Origin: Cryptomeria japonica | Taxonomy: Eukaryota; Streptophyta; Pinopsida; Cupressales; Cupressaceae | Length of the DNA stretch: 64,000 nt | NCBI RefSeq assembly: GCF_030272615.1 | Contig: NC_081410.1 | Coordinates: 140,636,849-140,700,848, forward strand | Reading direction: 5' to 3' | Shown: in pieces, positions 33,401 through 41,045 of the stretch | Position numbering within the stretch: position 1 is the stretch's first letter | How the letters are laid out: each line of letters starts with the position of its first letter | Notes under the pieces: model-generated | The model's input: the letters and a program-made list of their open reading frames with translations, nothing else | What the model was told of the DNA's origin: nothing | Database searches by the model: none | Program-made: the position numbers and the translations under genes

Positions 33401-34947
33401 ATTCTCAACTTGTCATCCGTCAAGCAACTGATGATTATCAAACAAAAGATGAAAAGCTAATGCCTTACAAACAACTGGTAGATGATCTGAAACAACACTT
33501 TGCAAAGATAGAGTTTGAGCAGATACCAAGAGAACAGAATCGCGCTGCTGATGCCATGGCTACAATTGCTTCACTCATTGACCTACCACAAAATGAGACC
33601 TATTATGAGTTCCTGGTTGACAACCTGCTGATTCCGTCATATGAGATCACTCTCACAGAAATGATATGTGTTGTTGGTCCTGAATCCCAGTTATATGGTT
33701 CCATATTCACATACCTTCGCGACAACATCTTACCTCCCGATTTATCGAACAACCAACGCCGCACTTTCATCCGCCAATCCTCCCGATACGTTATCCTAGC
33801 TGATATCCTATACCGGCGAGGTCTAGATGGCACCCTCCTTAGATGTTTAGAGAGTGACGAAGCTCAGATTGCGTTACGAGAAGTGCACGAAGGGATATGT
33901 GGTCCGCATACTAGTGGTCCTACCTTGGCCAAGAAACTCATCAGGACTGGATACTACTGGCCTACTATGGAAAAAGATGCATATCAGTTTGTCAAGAAGT
34001 GTAAGCAGTGTCAAATTCATGGAGACCTCATACACGCACCAGCACAAGAACTACAGCCACTTGCATCTCCTTGGCCCTTTTGTCAGTGGGGACTCGATCT
34101 CATAGGCAAGATTCACCCTCCTTCTTCCAACGGACATAAATTCATTATCACAGCCACAGAGTATTTCACAAAGTGGATTGAAGCCGTGCCTCTCACACAA
34201 GTTACTGGGAAACAAATCGCTACTTTCATCCTGAACTACATCATTTGCCGATACGGGATTCCTACTTCCATTATTACCGACAACGGGCGTCCTTTCAAGA
34301 ATCAGGATGTTCATGAACTCTGTGAGCGATTCCATATCTCTCATCGTTTCTCCACACCATATTACCCCCAAGGTAATGGCCAAGCTGAGGCGTCTAACAA
34401 AACAATCCTCAAAATACTTAAAAAGACAGTCGACGACGCTGGCCGTAACTGGCATGTCCAACTCAATCCCGCACTTTGGGCATATCGTACCAGTGTCCGC
34501 ACACCTACAGGAGCTACACCTTACTCACTTGTCTATGGTGCTGAAGCCATCTTGCCTATTGAGGTCGAGTTACCTTCTTTACGGGTCTCCTTGAGAAACA
34601 TAATCAACGATGAAGACTACAGGGTCTCTCGCTTACAAGAACTAGAACTGTTGGAGGAACGACGACACACTGCTTTTAATCATCTCAAGGCTTACCAACA
34701 ACGAATGAGTCGCAGTTACAATCACAAGGTCAAGCCTCGCACATTTGAGGTAGGTGACTTAGTCCTCAGAGAGAACCCCAAGAATCAGCAAGATAGAGAA
34801 AAGAAGGGCAAATTTGAACCCAACTGGCTTGGTCCTTACATCATCACAGCAGCATATGGATCTGGGGCATATCAGCTCTCAACTACAGAAGGTGAATCTT
34901 TGGAGGACCCTATCAATAGCATGCACCTTCGCAGGTTCTACACATAA
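27469..34947 (+). CDS. Gag-pol polyprotein of element B (2492 aa)
   Basis: One uninterrupted frame carries all replication functions. Domains: retrotransposon gag about residues 325-500; a CX2HX4HX4C knuckle (C600, H603, H608, C613); aspartic protease with D841-G-G; G-patch-like segment 1088-1123 (FGYDGKSPLG ending GLGF); reverse transcriptase about 1465-1670 with YVDD at 1620-1623; first RNase H about 1760-1880, with Ser1769 where the first catalytic Asp is expected, so probably inactive; second, archaeal-type RNase H with D1916, E1954, D1978 and D2028; integrase with H2140/H2147 and C2178/C2181, then D2210, D2271, E2307 (DDE, 35-residue last gap). No chromodomain follows. Dual RNase H is characteristic of the Tat/Ogre branch. 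The ATG at 27469 gives an M-V-E-T-R start like elements A and C. Gag and pol share one frame, so their ratio must be set by processing or another mechanism. Confidence 0.95.
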   Translation: MVETRLQKSRRKAKEAQGPVNMSSYEYDNDVFYNPEHTTLPDMNVYRHNPNMESANAIHNATHNDNVDNSSILSADIQESIMDPQFNRLVEEIMRRDRQYFLNMMAQSGAKIPHDFDLSQLMESRPSQQTQPNSGGPNNMMPESPSVLLQKPAIPHTQAQMHDTYTQRPSWRPYVQTHAQDIGQPRQRDTQGLPQNFDTRRPHAKIGGNTMENERPIEYGLYTQNRYGVPQQEIMPSAPYMSQQYRPPYGHVYDQYHPYMQQAPPQMGVSNMGYATRNPSPPKNNLEQQIRDLQKKVEDMGTSKPTYTMRDICPYPFDKSIPMPPFPPHFATPKFDKYRGRGDPKAHIRQFFTACIEVAAEETYLMRLFPQSLGDQAMEWFSQLPPGIKSWGDLAEAFIQHFSYNIETDVSVTTLCNTKQKEGESFASFLQRWRNLASRCSCEIPQKQMVEMFTQNVNKAIGYDLRKACLSTFKDVIEKGLATERVLIEQGVIKLFRENKEDFKGKDKPKFWNKNKNTVNDGVVDANTVRPKFIFSGSNSTNNQVNNQTASKPRRKYTPLGEPLESVFKKLVANKVITVPDFPPYEPKVKPNWWNDDEYCEFHKSKGHKTSNCHRLKNIVQDLIDRGDIEIEGHSSNQEHEVFKEPFPKHDKGKGKVTDDQANYTRTSYNYDSTINHISMDNHISTITIKNKNPENPPQRPKIVLKGVGSSSEATSECHVTTRRGKITLPGTSSKNTNLPSTKPEYDLVEQLGKTPALISILELLRISPAHKAVLDKTLRDTAVPTDLNVDQFQAMVGYLSVPHSLTFTEADDASISQPHNAPLHIEAFIHKHRIKRVLIDGGAGLNICTLSTIRQLGYSDKAVNATNQITIKAYDDEERSSKGTVILPLRIGPVTKDVICQVLDLDLTYNILLGRPWIHEMRAVPSTYHQCIKFPHNGVEVTVNGDPNPFIYCNNLRSHTEIIIPSNREATPSSAYIDPESLKPSTSKQGELRAKFQDKGMGEYTLNQTMFLRQVMNSPKEYGRPHPNKQISIMLLKWDPTVFQKWGELEEESLYKMLYKDAEDDTHDQIIIPCENYGKGFKILQRFGYDGKSPLGLRKEGVMEPLQPELTTRRERSKGLGFLNPKIQHKKTKQIWQVKVAEVQQEDNYSTDSNEWEWGSDKSSSDYELNETFREPDEPTEEEEFYKKFRVGQEPTHKDPAQASFQGPRSGSHRMRTPVPEGATSDDNLDSLTIDTDEESAIDDLDDYLDIPEYNHIFTISLADSKNTKDLPLVHPQLIDWDQDGPPQIDTFQNDEAIVDYLGIRDDLPLGDHKAGYAIELNNMAYFGEGVGPSSRKNVKIKTKQGSYGENHTVALSDSKKVKRKDVSEGENLSEAPEDGRLDILPASYEEKSSMLVEETIKTNIGTAEGPHNIFLAQSLTEAEKARFISFFKARQVNFAWSYADMPGLDPDLVMHHLTVKPGAKPVKQKLRKMHPQVALLVKAELEKLLDVGFIRPIDYPEWISNLVPVSKPDRSIRICTDFRDINKACPKDDFPLPNIDLIVDLTAGHEMLSLMDGFSGYNQIRIAPEDQHKTSFTCPWGTFCWNVMPFGLKNAGATYQRAMTTIFHDLMHVKVEDYVDDLLVKSIDRNTHLDILSVAFDRLEKYKVRLNPKKCVFGVTSGKLLGFIVSKRGIEADPAKVKAILDMPPPKNISQLRSLQGRLQSIRRFIAQLADKCNPFQHLLHKNIKFKWDENCQQAFQALKDYLLNPPVLMPPIPNQPLLLYISATPTALGALLAQQIPDGKEKAVYYISRTLVGYELNYTPIERACLAVVFASQKLRHYMLTHKTKLIARIDPLKYLLNKATLTGRLAKWVMILSEFDIEYVDRKAIKGQAIADQLADAPMIDDVPLQSEFPDESILTISPAKPWQLYFDGSYTQHGAGAGILFITPQGDSIPKSYRLSFPCTNNIAEYEALTTGLRIAVQWKIQELRVFGDSQLVIRQATDDYQTKDEKLMPYKQLVDDLKQHFAKIEFEQIPREQNRAADAMATIASLIDLPQNETYYEFLVDNLLIPSYEITLTEMICVVGPESQLYGSIFTYLRDNILPPDLSNNQRRTFIRQSSRYVILADILYRRGLDGTLLRCLESDEAQIALREVHEGICGPHTSGPTLAKKLIRTGYYWPTMEKDAYQFVKKCKQCQIHGDLIHAPAQELQPLASPWPFCQWGLDLIGKIHPPSSNGHKFIITATEYFTKWIEAVPLTQVTGKQIATFILNYIICRYGIPTSIITDNGRPFKNQDVHELCERFHISHRFSTPYYPQGNGQAEASNKTILKILKKTVDDAGRNWHVQLNPALWAYRTSVRTPTGATPYSLVYGAEAILPIEVELPSLRVSLRNIINDEDYRVSRLQELELLEERRHTAFNHLKAYQQRMSRSYNHKVKPRTFEVGDLVLRENPKNQQDREKKGKFEPNWLGPYIITAAYGSGAYQLSTTEGESLEDPINSMHLRRFYT

Positions 34948-36640
34948 GCTCTTTTTAAGTATCCTAATGCAAAAATACAAAAAAAATCAAAAAAATTCAA
35001 AAATACAAAAAAAAAAATTATAAAAACAAAAAAAATTGTTACTTGGTGAAAACCTGGCAAACAGGCGCCTTGTGACAACAAAAAAATTGCAAAATCCAAG
35101 AAAGTAAAGAGAAATAATTTCGTCCAACGGTGAAAACCACTTCGGTGGCGCCCTGGGCAAGTACCATGGTGAAAACTGGGTCACCAGCGCCATGCGTAGG
35201 GACTTTGCTCCTCCCTCTTTCAGGATTCCCTTTCATTCTTTCACTTTGCACACAATCACGACCAATTCACTCACAATAAACTTACCCATTCCCATCATGG
35301 CTTGTTATTGATCTACCCGAGATTGGTTAGCCATTCATAATAAATCAGATCCTATCTGTGACTACGGCCAATTCCTGCGTCTAGTAATGGGTGTGGAACT
35401 GAGAACATCACATGTTTCGAGGAGTACAGTTTCTTTCAGCTCTCTTCAGTCTATCCGCGCACAATTCGCAATAAAGCAACATTTTGCATCGCAGATCCGC
35501 AATAAAGTTCCATCTTCTCCACAATAAGGTATCAGTTTCATGGATTTAGTCAGTTTCCAAGGAGACACAGCAGCAACAATGGGCTTCAACAAAATCAAAT
35601 CTTTTAACAGACTCAGACAACATATGGTTCAGTGCTATCTATCCTTTTTGTGAAAGTGAACATTGTGACCACAATCAAAATTTGACTTAAACAAGTGACA
35701 AGAGACACAAACTTGAAGACTACAGTGGATGTGGGTGTCGAGTCTTGGTTTTCTTTTGGTTTTATCTTTTTGGTGACATGTCTTTTAGCTTTTCCGGGAT
35801 GTCTTTGACTAGAGATTCTATCTCCAGGATGTCTTTGACTAGAAAGGCGAGGATGGGGTATCGTCACTTATTTGCATTTGCTGTCTGTGGATTGTCTTTT
35901 AGTAATACTATGACTTGTCCAAGGATATGAGGACACTGTGAGTCTAGTGTGAACTGGGGCATTCCTTGTTTGTGACTGTCTTATCTCCATGCAAACAGGT
36001 ACAATGACTTTCTGGGCCGAACATATGCCTCGATTGTCATAACCTATTCTGCCATAATAAAGCTCAATGATGATAACGCACAAGAAGCTCTTTCACGTTC
36101 ATATCTTCTGTCTTCCATCCCCCTTTCTTGATTGACTTCCATTGTCCTTCTCGAGTCCGCGTAGCCCGCTATCACATGACTGAGTATAATGACACACCAA
36201 AAACATGTGCATTTCATATAGTTGCACCTGCATCACCACATATAAGCATTTCATACATATAGATATTATAATGGCATCACATCCTGCATACAACACATGT
36301 TAGCACATCTCACATTTTCATTATATAAATAATCATTTGCATCACATACATTTTCATTCGCATCATGCATCACATATACAACATAAAAGAACAAAAATAT
36401 ATGGCCTTGCATCATATAAGCATCCATATCATAAAACATGCATCACATAAGAACATCTCATCACATAAGGTACACATGCATATAGCTGCCGCAAAAGATG
36501 AATCATCTCATATATATAATCAATCAAATGTGTCATAATACAATGATGTCAAAAGAATCATATGGCTACAAAAGAATCACCCGCAGGTGTCTACAATACA
36601 ACAATGATACATCTACTGATACAATGGGAGCCCACTATAG
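34948..36640 (+). other. Noncoding region between pol and the antisense PMD gene
   Basis: An A-rich run (34970-35040) and three hairpins (35041-35192) are followed by unremarkable sequence to about 36170. Then comes a CATATAA/CATCACATA-rich tract (36180-36490) lying on the 3' side of the PMD gene. CAATAAAG-like words occur around 35470-35510. No other gene is supported. 3' ends of the two convergent transcripts would fall here. Confidence 0.6.
35041..35192 (+). ncRNA. Three post-pol hairpins with changed but paired stems
   Basis: Each unit is GTGAAAAC, a 4-bp stem-loop, then CGCC. Stems and loops are CCTG-GCAAA-CAGG (35053-35065), CCAC-TTCG-GTGG (35137-35148) and CTGG-GTCA-CCAG (35176-35187). 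The stem sequences differ, yet each pairs, and the flanks GAAAAC and GCGCC are constant. Homologous hairpins are at 6662 and 6702 (element A) and 57019 and 57059 (element C). Confidence 0.7.
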
Positions 36641-38560
36641 CTATGAGGAACTCCCTCCCTCGGAGCCACCTCGCCTCGACGGAGTCTGAGCTGTAGATGG
36701 CCCTGCCCCTGGATCCCCCTGTCCCTCTGGTGGTGGTGGAGGCCCCATAACCCCACCGCTGGATGCCTGTCTCCTGCGGCTCCCTCCCGTAGCCGTCGCT
36801 GTGCGCGACGACCTCTGGAAGCTCCTAGCCCGCTGCTCTGCTGGCACGGCTGCATAATATAGATCCCTCCAGTAGGCGATCTCCTCTCCCGCTCGCAAAA
36901 CATAGGCGTAGCCTGCCCCTGCATCCTCTGCTGCCCGCCTACCTGCCCTCAGAGCTGTCTCGGCCTCGGTATATCTCTGGATGGCCTGATCCCTCTCCCG
37001 CTCTGTATCGCGGACCCTGATCCTGAGGTGGTTCCTCTCTCGAACCAAATCCTCAATCTCATCTGCCTGGCCCTGGCAGATCTCCCGCAACCTCACCACC
37101 TCATCCTCCTCGGAGTCTCCGCTCTCCGCCCCTGCCTGTGGCTCCTCCTCTACAGGTGCCTGTCCCTGTGCCTCTGCCTGCACCTGTCCCTGTACCTGTC
37201 TCTGTCCCTCTGGCTGTACCTGTCTCTGTCCCTCTCGGGGACCCTGTGCTGCTGGCACCTGTAGGGGCAGTCCACCCCGTCCTCTCACCACTGGAGCTGC
37301 TCTCTCCTGACCTCCCTCCCTCCGAGGTGCTACCCGTCTCTCTCCCACCACTCCCCTCCGCCTCCGCCGGCCCCTACCTGCATCCCCTCCTCCCTCATCA
37401 TCATCTCCTCCACCCTCTCCATCCACTGGCTCTGCCGGATCTGTCAACCTCGGAAATGGATGCTCTGCCCAGTACGCAGAGTACTCTGCGTCCATCCCTG
37501 CATCATCTACCTCTGGCCACATGTCCCATGGCATCGGCATCATCTCCGCTAGCTGCATCACTGCCTGATCATAAGATAGCAGTGGGCCAAACTGCACCTG
37601 ATCTCTAACAGTACGGGCATACATACCCGAGCCTCGGGGCATCCTCTGAATCCGGCCATACTGCCTGCATACCCTATCCACCAGCTGTCTCTCTAATATA
37701 TAGGGCGTCCGCCCAATCAGGTACCTGCTCCGGAAGGTGTAGGGTAGCTCCAGTGCATCATCACCCCACTCCTCGCACCCTAGGTACGGCCTCCAGATCA
37801 CCATATCAATGTCATCAATGACTCTCCTCCAGTGCTCCAATCTCCCAATCCGAGGCTGGGATGTGATCATGGCATACAAATGAACAAAACTCTGTCCCTG
37901 TCCTCTGCCTCTGAAATGAATCGGCCTCGTCACTGGAAGGTGCTCATAGGCCCACACCTGCAATAGAGTCACACCGCAGCCCAGCCCCACTGATCCGTGG
38001 TATACAAACTGATGCAGCTCATAGTACAAATGTGCTAGGACACATGGCCCCCATGCATACCTAGTGTGCTCTGCCATCAGCGTCTCCAAGGCCCCTCCCC
38101 AGCCCACTGCCAATCCTCGTGTGGCCCTGTCTGGACACAGGTATCCACTGATAACTCCCCCAATAACTGCCGGCAATGCCAATCCTGTGGCAGTCAGGGT
38201 GTCCCAGGCTACATGCCCTGCTCTCATCTCCAACTCAGGATCCTGAAAAACCCGTCTCAAGGCCTCCCTGTCACCGTCACGGTCGTAGGGGATCAACTCT
38301 CCATCAATGGGGATATGCAGTATCCTGTAGACATCCTCTAGTGTCACTGTCATCTCACCCATCGGCAGGTGAAACGTGCATGTCTCTGAGTGCCATCTCT
38401 CGGCCAATGCAGTCAGCAACCCCATGTTTGCCCGAAACTCAGGCACATAGAGCATATATGTGAGACCCATCTCCTCAATGGAAATCATGTCCTGGATGGA
38501 CAACTCTGGACGCAGTCTCTGAGTCGATGGGAATCTCTCCCGTGACTCCAACATCGGCAA
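36641..38560 (-). CDS. Antisense PMD (plant mobile domain) protein of element B, 639 aa, intact
   Basis: The gene runs against gag-pol, between pol and the 3' LTR. From ATG 38560 the protein has a short N-terminus, then a PMD of about residues 25-370 with the core LLTALAERWHSETCTFHLP and VTLEDVYRILHIPIDGE. Next is an acidic Gly/Asp stretch (about 390-410), Arg/Gln/Gly-rich low complexity (about 410-490), a charged probable coiled coil (about 500-560) and a Ser/Gly tail. Host PMD proteins (MAIN, MAIL) act in the nucleus in silencing and genome stability. Whether this copy counters silencing is my inference. The coding stretch is clearly more GC-rich than pol. There is no RT-linked frame, so it needs its own promoter, probably in 38561-39803. 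Antisense extra ORFs are known in other plant Ty3/gypsy elements. Confidence 0.9.
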   Translation of the reverse strand: MPMLESRERFPSTQRLRPELSIQDMISIEEMGLTYMLYVPEFRANMGLLTALAERWHSETCTFHLPMGEMTVTLEDVYRILHIPIDGELIPYDRDGDREALRRVFQDPELEMRAGHVAWDTLTATGLALPAVIGGVISGYLCPDRATRGLAVGWGGALETLMAEHTRYAWGPCVLAHLYYELHQFVYHGSVGLGCGVTLLQVWAYEHLPVTRPIHFRGRGQGQSFVHLYAMITSQPRIGRLEHWRRVIDDIDMVIWRPYLGCEEWGDDALELPYTFRSRYLIGRTPYILERQLVDRVCRQYGRIQRMPRGSGMYARTVRDQVQFGPLLSYDQAVMQLAEMMPMPWDMWPEVDDAGMDAEYSAYWAEHPFPRLTDPAEPVDGEGGGDDDEGGGDAGRGRRRRRGVVGERRVAPRREGGQERAAPVVRGRGGLPLQVPAAQGPREGQRQVQPEGQRQVQGQVQAEAQGQAPVEEEPQAGAESGDSEEDEVVRLREICQGQADEIEDLVRERNHLRIRVRDTERERDQAIQRYTEAETALRAGRRAAEDAGAGYAYVLRAGEEIAYWRDLYYAAVPAEQRARSFQRSSRTATATGGSRRRQASSGGVMGPPPPPEGQGDPGAGPSTAQTPSRRGGSEGGSSS

Positions 38561-38599
38561 ATACTCCTGCAGTCAAGCAAATCAATCTTGTCAGTTATT

Positions 38600-38930
38600 G
38601 TGGCATTCACTGTTTATCACAAAATGCTACTCGCTACCCAAATGCATATGGCTATCTACCCTAGTGACACTCACTGTTCATCACAAAGTGTTGCTATTTA
38701 TCCTAGTAGTGCTCACTGTTCATCACAAAGTACTACGTGTGTGACATTCCCTGTTCATCACAAAGTGTCACTCACATTCGCACTCCCTGTTCATCACAAA
38801 GTGCTGCTTATCCTGGTACTCCCTGTTCATCACAAAGTGCCTTGATCTATCCTAGTATTCCTAGAGGACCTGCTTGAGTGTATCCTCTCAGCAGCTTATC
38901 CAATCGACAGCGTATGTTCATCACAGAACT
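38600..38930. repeat. CTGTTCATCACAAAGTG spaced repeat
   Basis: Seven to eight copies of CTGTTCATCACAAAGTG or variants occur at 25-45 bp spacing, with unrelated sequence between them. They lie within 370 bp upstream of the PMD ATG. I did not find this repeat elsewhere in the window. Confidence 0.85.
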
Positions 38931-38964
38931 GCCGATTTGACCTAAAGGACTAAAACCATGCATT

Positions 38965-39283
38965 TAAACACATAAACGCACTTTTTCAACACACACGCGC
39001 TTTTAACTCATAAACGCGCTTATAGACTGCACAAACGCGCCTCTGCAACACAGACGCGCTTTCTAAACACAAACGTGCCTATGCCCGACATAAACGCGAC
39101 CAGGGATCACAGACGTCCCTGCATGACATAAACGCTGTTCAAAATCACAGACGCTACTACATTTCACAAACGCGTCCGCATTCAACACAAACGTGGTTCC
39201 AGGCACAGACGCGCCTGGACCCGACACAGACGCGCCTGTTGGACACAGACGCGCCTGGAGCTGACACAGACGCGGTTGCGCGT
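38965..39283 (-). repeat. GCGTCTGTG array 3, upstream of the antisense PMD gene
   Basis: About sixteen copies of CACAGACGCG/CACAAACGCG on the plus strand, which is CGCGTCTGTG in the sense of PMD transcription. The motif is that of arrays 1 and 2 in the gag-pol leader. Confidence 0.9.
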
Positions 39284-39694
39284 TTTTGCACTTTTAAACT
39301 ACCCTATTTCTAGCGCATTTATTGCTCCTAAACATGCATTAATGACAAAACTTGAAATGCGTGAAAGTACGAGGAGGTTTTCGGGTACTTACCGGCTCTC
39401 CTGCATCGGCTGGTCGCTGGAATCGGCGGACACGATCGAATCTATGAACGAATGCCATCGCTGCTGACTGCTGCTGCTCTTTTCTCGCTCTGCACTGTGC
39501 TCTTCTATGGGTGTGGATGACAATGAGGATGTCTTTTGCCCGTGGTTTATCTTATAGCCTACCCTAGCCCTCGCCCTCATTTTCCCGAGTCAGTATTCTT
39601 CATCCTGTGATTTTGTCACATTATCCAATCAGCCCATTCTTTCCCATCTTTCTTATCGCGAGATTGTCTGCAATCTTTCCAGACTTTTTCATCC

Positions 39695-39803
39695 AATCTC
39701 TCGAGGGGGCATATCATTCCCATCCTGGGGCAACTCTGTATCAGTTCAGCTTATCTTCTTTGAAACAACGCGACAAGCCGCATTGTCTCAAAGAGGGGCA
39801 AAA
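39695..39803 (+). promoter_or_regulatory. Pre-LTR hairpin and polypurine tract of element B
   Basis: CTCGAGGGGGCAT (about 39700) and CTGGGGCA precede a stem-loop at 39758-39793: CTTTGA-A-ACAA pairs with TTGT-C-TCAAAG, and an inner GCG pairs with CGC. The PPT AAAGAGGGGCAAA runs to 39803, against the LTR. Confidence 0.85.
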
Positions 39804-40582
39804 TGTAGACACCTAAAATTGTCATGTCTAATTAAATAAATATTTTATTTATTTAATTACTTTAGCTTAATTCTTCTATTAATTAAATAAATCTTTATTT
39901 ATTTAATTAATTCATTTATCCTCTTCTAGCCTTATTTCTCATTTAAATAAATACAGTTATTTATTTAAATTATCCCTTTCCTAAATTAAATAAATATTTT
40001 ATTTATTTAATTACCCTACTTCTTCTATTAATTAAATAAATCTTTATTTATTTAATTAATTCATTAACCTTTTCTACACATGACACATGTCATTCATCTC
40101 TTATTTCCTACACTACCTACCCCTTTCATTATTTTGGTATTTCTTATACCTACCCTCTAATCCTAGCCGACCTCTCTTTTTACACCTCTCAATCTTAACC
40201 CTCCATTTTCTATTGTGTCTTCTATTTAAGGAGATGCTTTCTTCATTACCAAGGACCCTAATGACTAATTTTGGAGGACTTGGCTACACTACGATCCTAC
40301 TTGCAACCACATTCCGTTCTTTGTTGAGCTCTTGTGCATACAAAAATCTGAGAGCAAGCATATCAAACAAGATCAATGGAGATAGGAAGAATGGAGATCA
40401 AAAACCCTAGTGGACATGTGATGGTATAATCTTTGTGATTTATTGAGTTATTTTGCATTGTCTTAGGTTATCTTCATATGTTATGGTGGATCTTTGTTCA
40501 TTGTTAGGCTAGGGTTTGGTGGTTGAATCCATTTTAGTCTTTCAATATTGTTGTTTATTGCTATCCATTTTCACCATATACA
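39804..40582 (+). repeat. 3' LTR of element B (779 bp)
   Basis: By eye it is identical in length and sequence to 24333-25111, including the small open frame at 40087-40410, which I regard as LTR sequence, not a gene. It is followed by TSD ATATC at 40583-40587. Confidence 0.95.
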
Positions 40583-40587
40583 ATATC

Positions 40588-41040
40588 CTTATAAAGGAAT
40601 CTGATTTCATGTCGGTCCAATAGGATTACAATACAATTTCCTAGGTTCAATGCATCTAGACATATTCTGTAACACGACATGAAAAGCACCATTAAAGTGT
40701 CAGCACCATCAAACAATCGGTGGATGGTAACTCATCACAGAGTATTACCGATTCATACAATATACCAGTTGCTGATTTGACAGAAATGAAGACTGGGAAA
40801 TATGTGTTATGCCACTTTGATCCTTCATACTGCTTGAGATCCTCGGACCGCTTGGGGTCAACATACCACTTCAAATCGGTAAACACTTTCTGCAAAACAC
40901 CAATAGTCTAAGGACTATAATGCATCATACCGGTTGGAACAAATACCAGTTGAGCTTTAACTTATTCATACAAAAGTGATCTCAATGCAAGTGTGTGTCC
41001 ATCAATGACAATCACAACATAATCATCAAAAATGCCAACA
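40588..41040 (-). repeat. 5' LTR of element E, part upstream of the B insertion
   Basis: It continues 24332 and matches 17883-18321. On the minus strand it starts TGTTGGCATTTTTGATG at 41040. TSD CATTT follows at 41041-41045. Confidence 0.85.
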
Positions 41041-41045
41041 CATTT

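Larger units (their letters stand above)
38561..39803 (-). promoter_or_regulatory. Upstream region of the antisense PMD gene
   Basis: The 1.2 kb between the PMD ATG and the 3' LTR holds a CTGTTCATCACAAAGTG repeat (38600-38930) and a CACAGACGCG array (38965-39283). It ends in the pre-LTR hairpin and PPT. It is the only place for a dedicated PMD promoter besides the 3' LTR itself. I see no convincing single TATA box. Confidence 0.5.
24333..40582 (+). mobile_element. Element B: complete Tat/Ogre-type Ty3/gypsy retrotransposon with antisense PMD gene (16,250 bp)
   Basis: TSD ATATC (24328-24332 and 40583-40587). LTRs of 779 bp lie at 24333-25111 and 39804-40582. The PBS is at 25114-25132, gag-pol at 27469-34947, antisense PMD at 36641-38560 and PPT at 39791-39803. 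Two RNase H domains, no chromodomain and great length place it in the Tat (Ogre-like) branch of non-chromovirus Ty3/gypsy. Compared line by line, I find no difference between the LTRs, and both ORFs are open, so it is very young and may be competent. It landed inside the 5' LTR of E, next to E's CTTATAAAGG promoter box. Confidence 0.93.
17253..41040 (-). mobile_element. Element E: non-autonomous Ty1/copia-like LTR element, minus strand, split by element B
   Basis: TSD CATTT (17248-17252 and 41041-41045). The order on the minus strand is 5' LTR (41040-40588 and 24332-23705), PBS (23704-23691), gag (about 23670-22381), second ORF (22036-18702), PPT (18335-18322) and 3' LTR (18321-17253). Its own length is about 7.5 kb after removing B. 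It has the same gene order as element D, but an unrelated LTR apart from the first bases. No pol domain is visible. LTR differences are a few per 100 bp, fewer than in D. Confidence 0.85.

Noticed and set aside
37028-37608. Pro/Leu-rich plus-strand frames inside the PMD gene
   Set aside because: They are shadow frames of a GC-rich coding region; the minus frame is longer and has recognisable PMD motifs.
38600-38930. CRISPR-like spacing of a 17-bp repeat
   Set aside because: The spacers are irregular and short, the context is a plant retrotransposon, and there are no cas genes.
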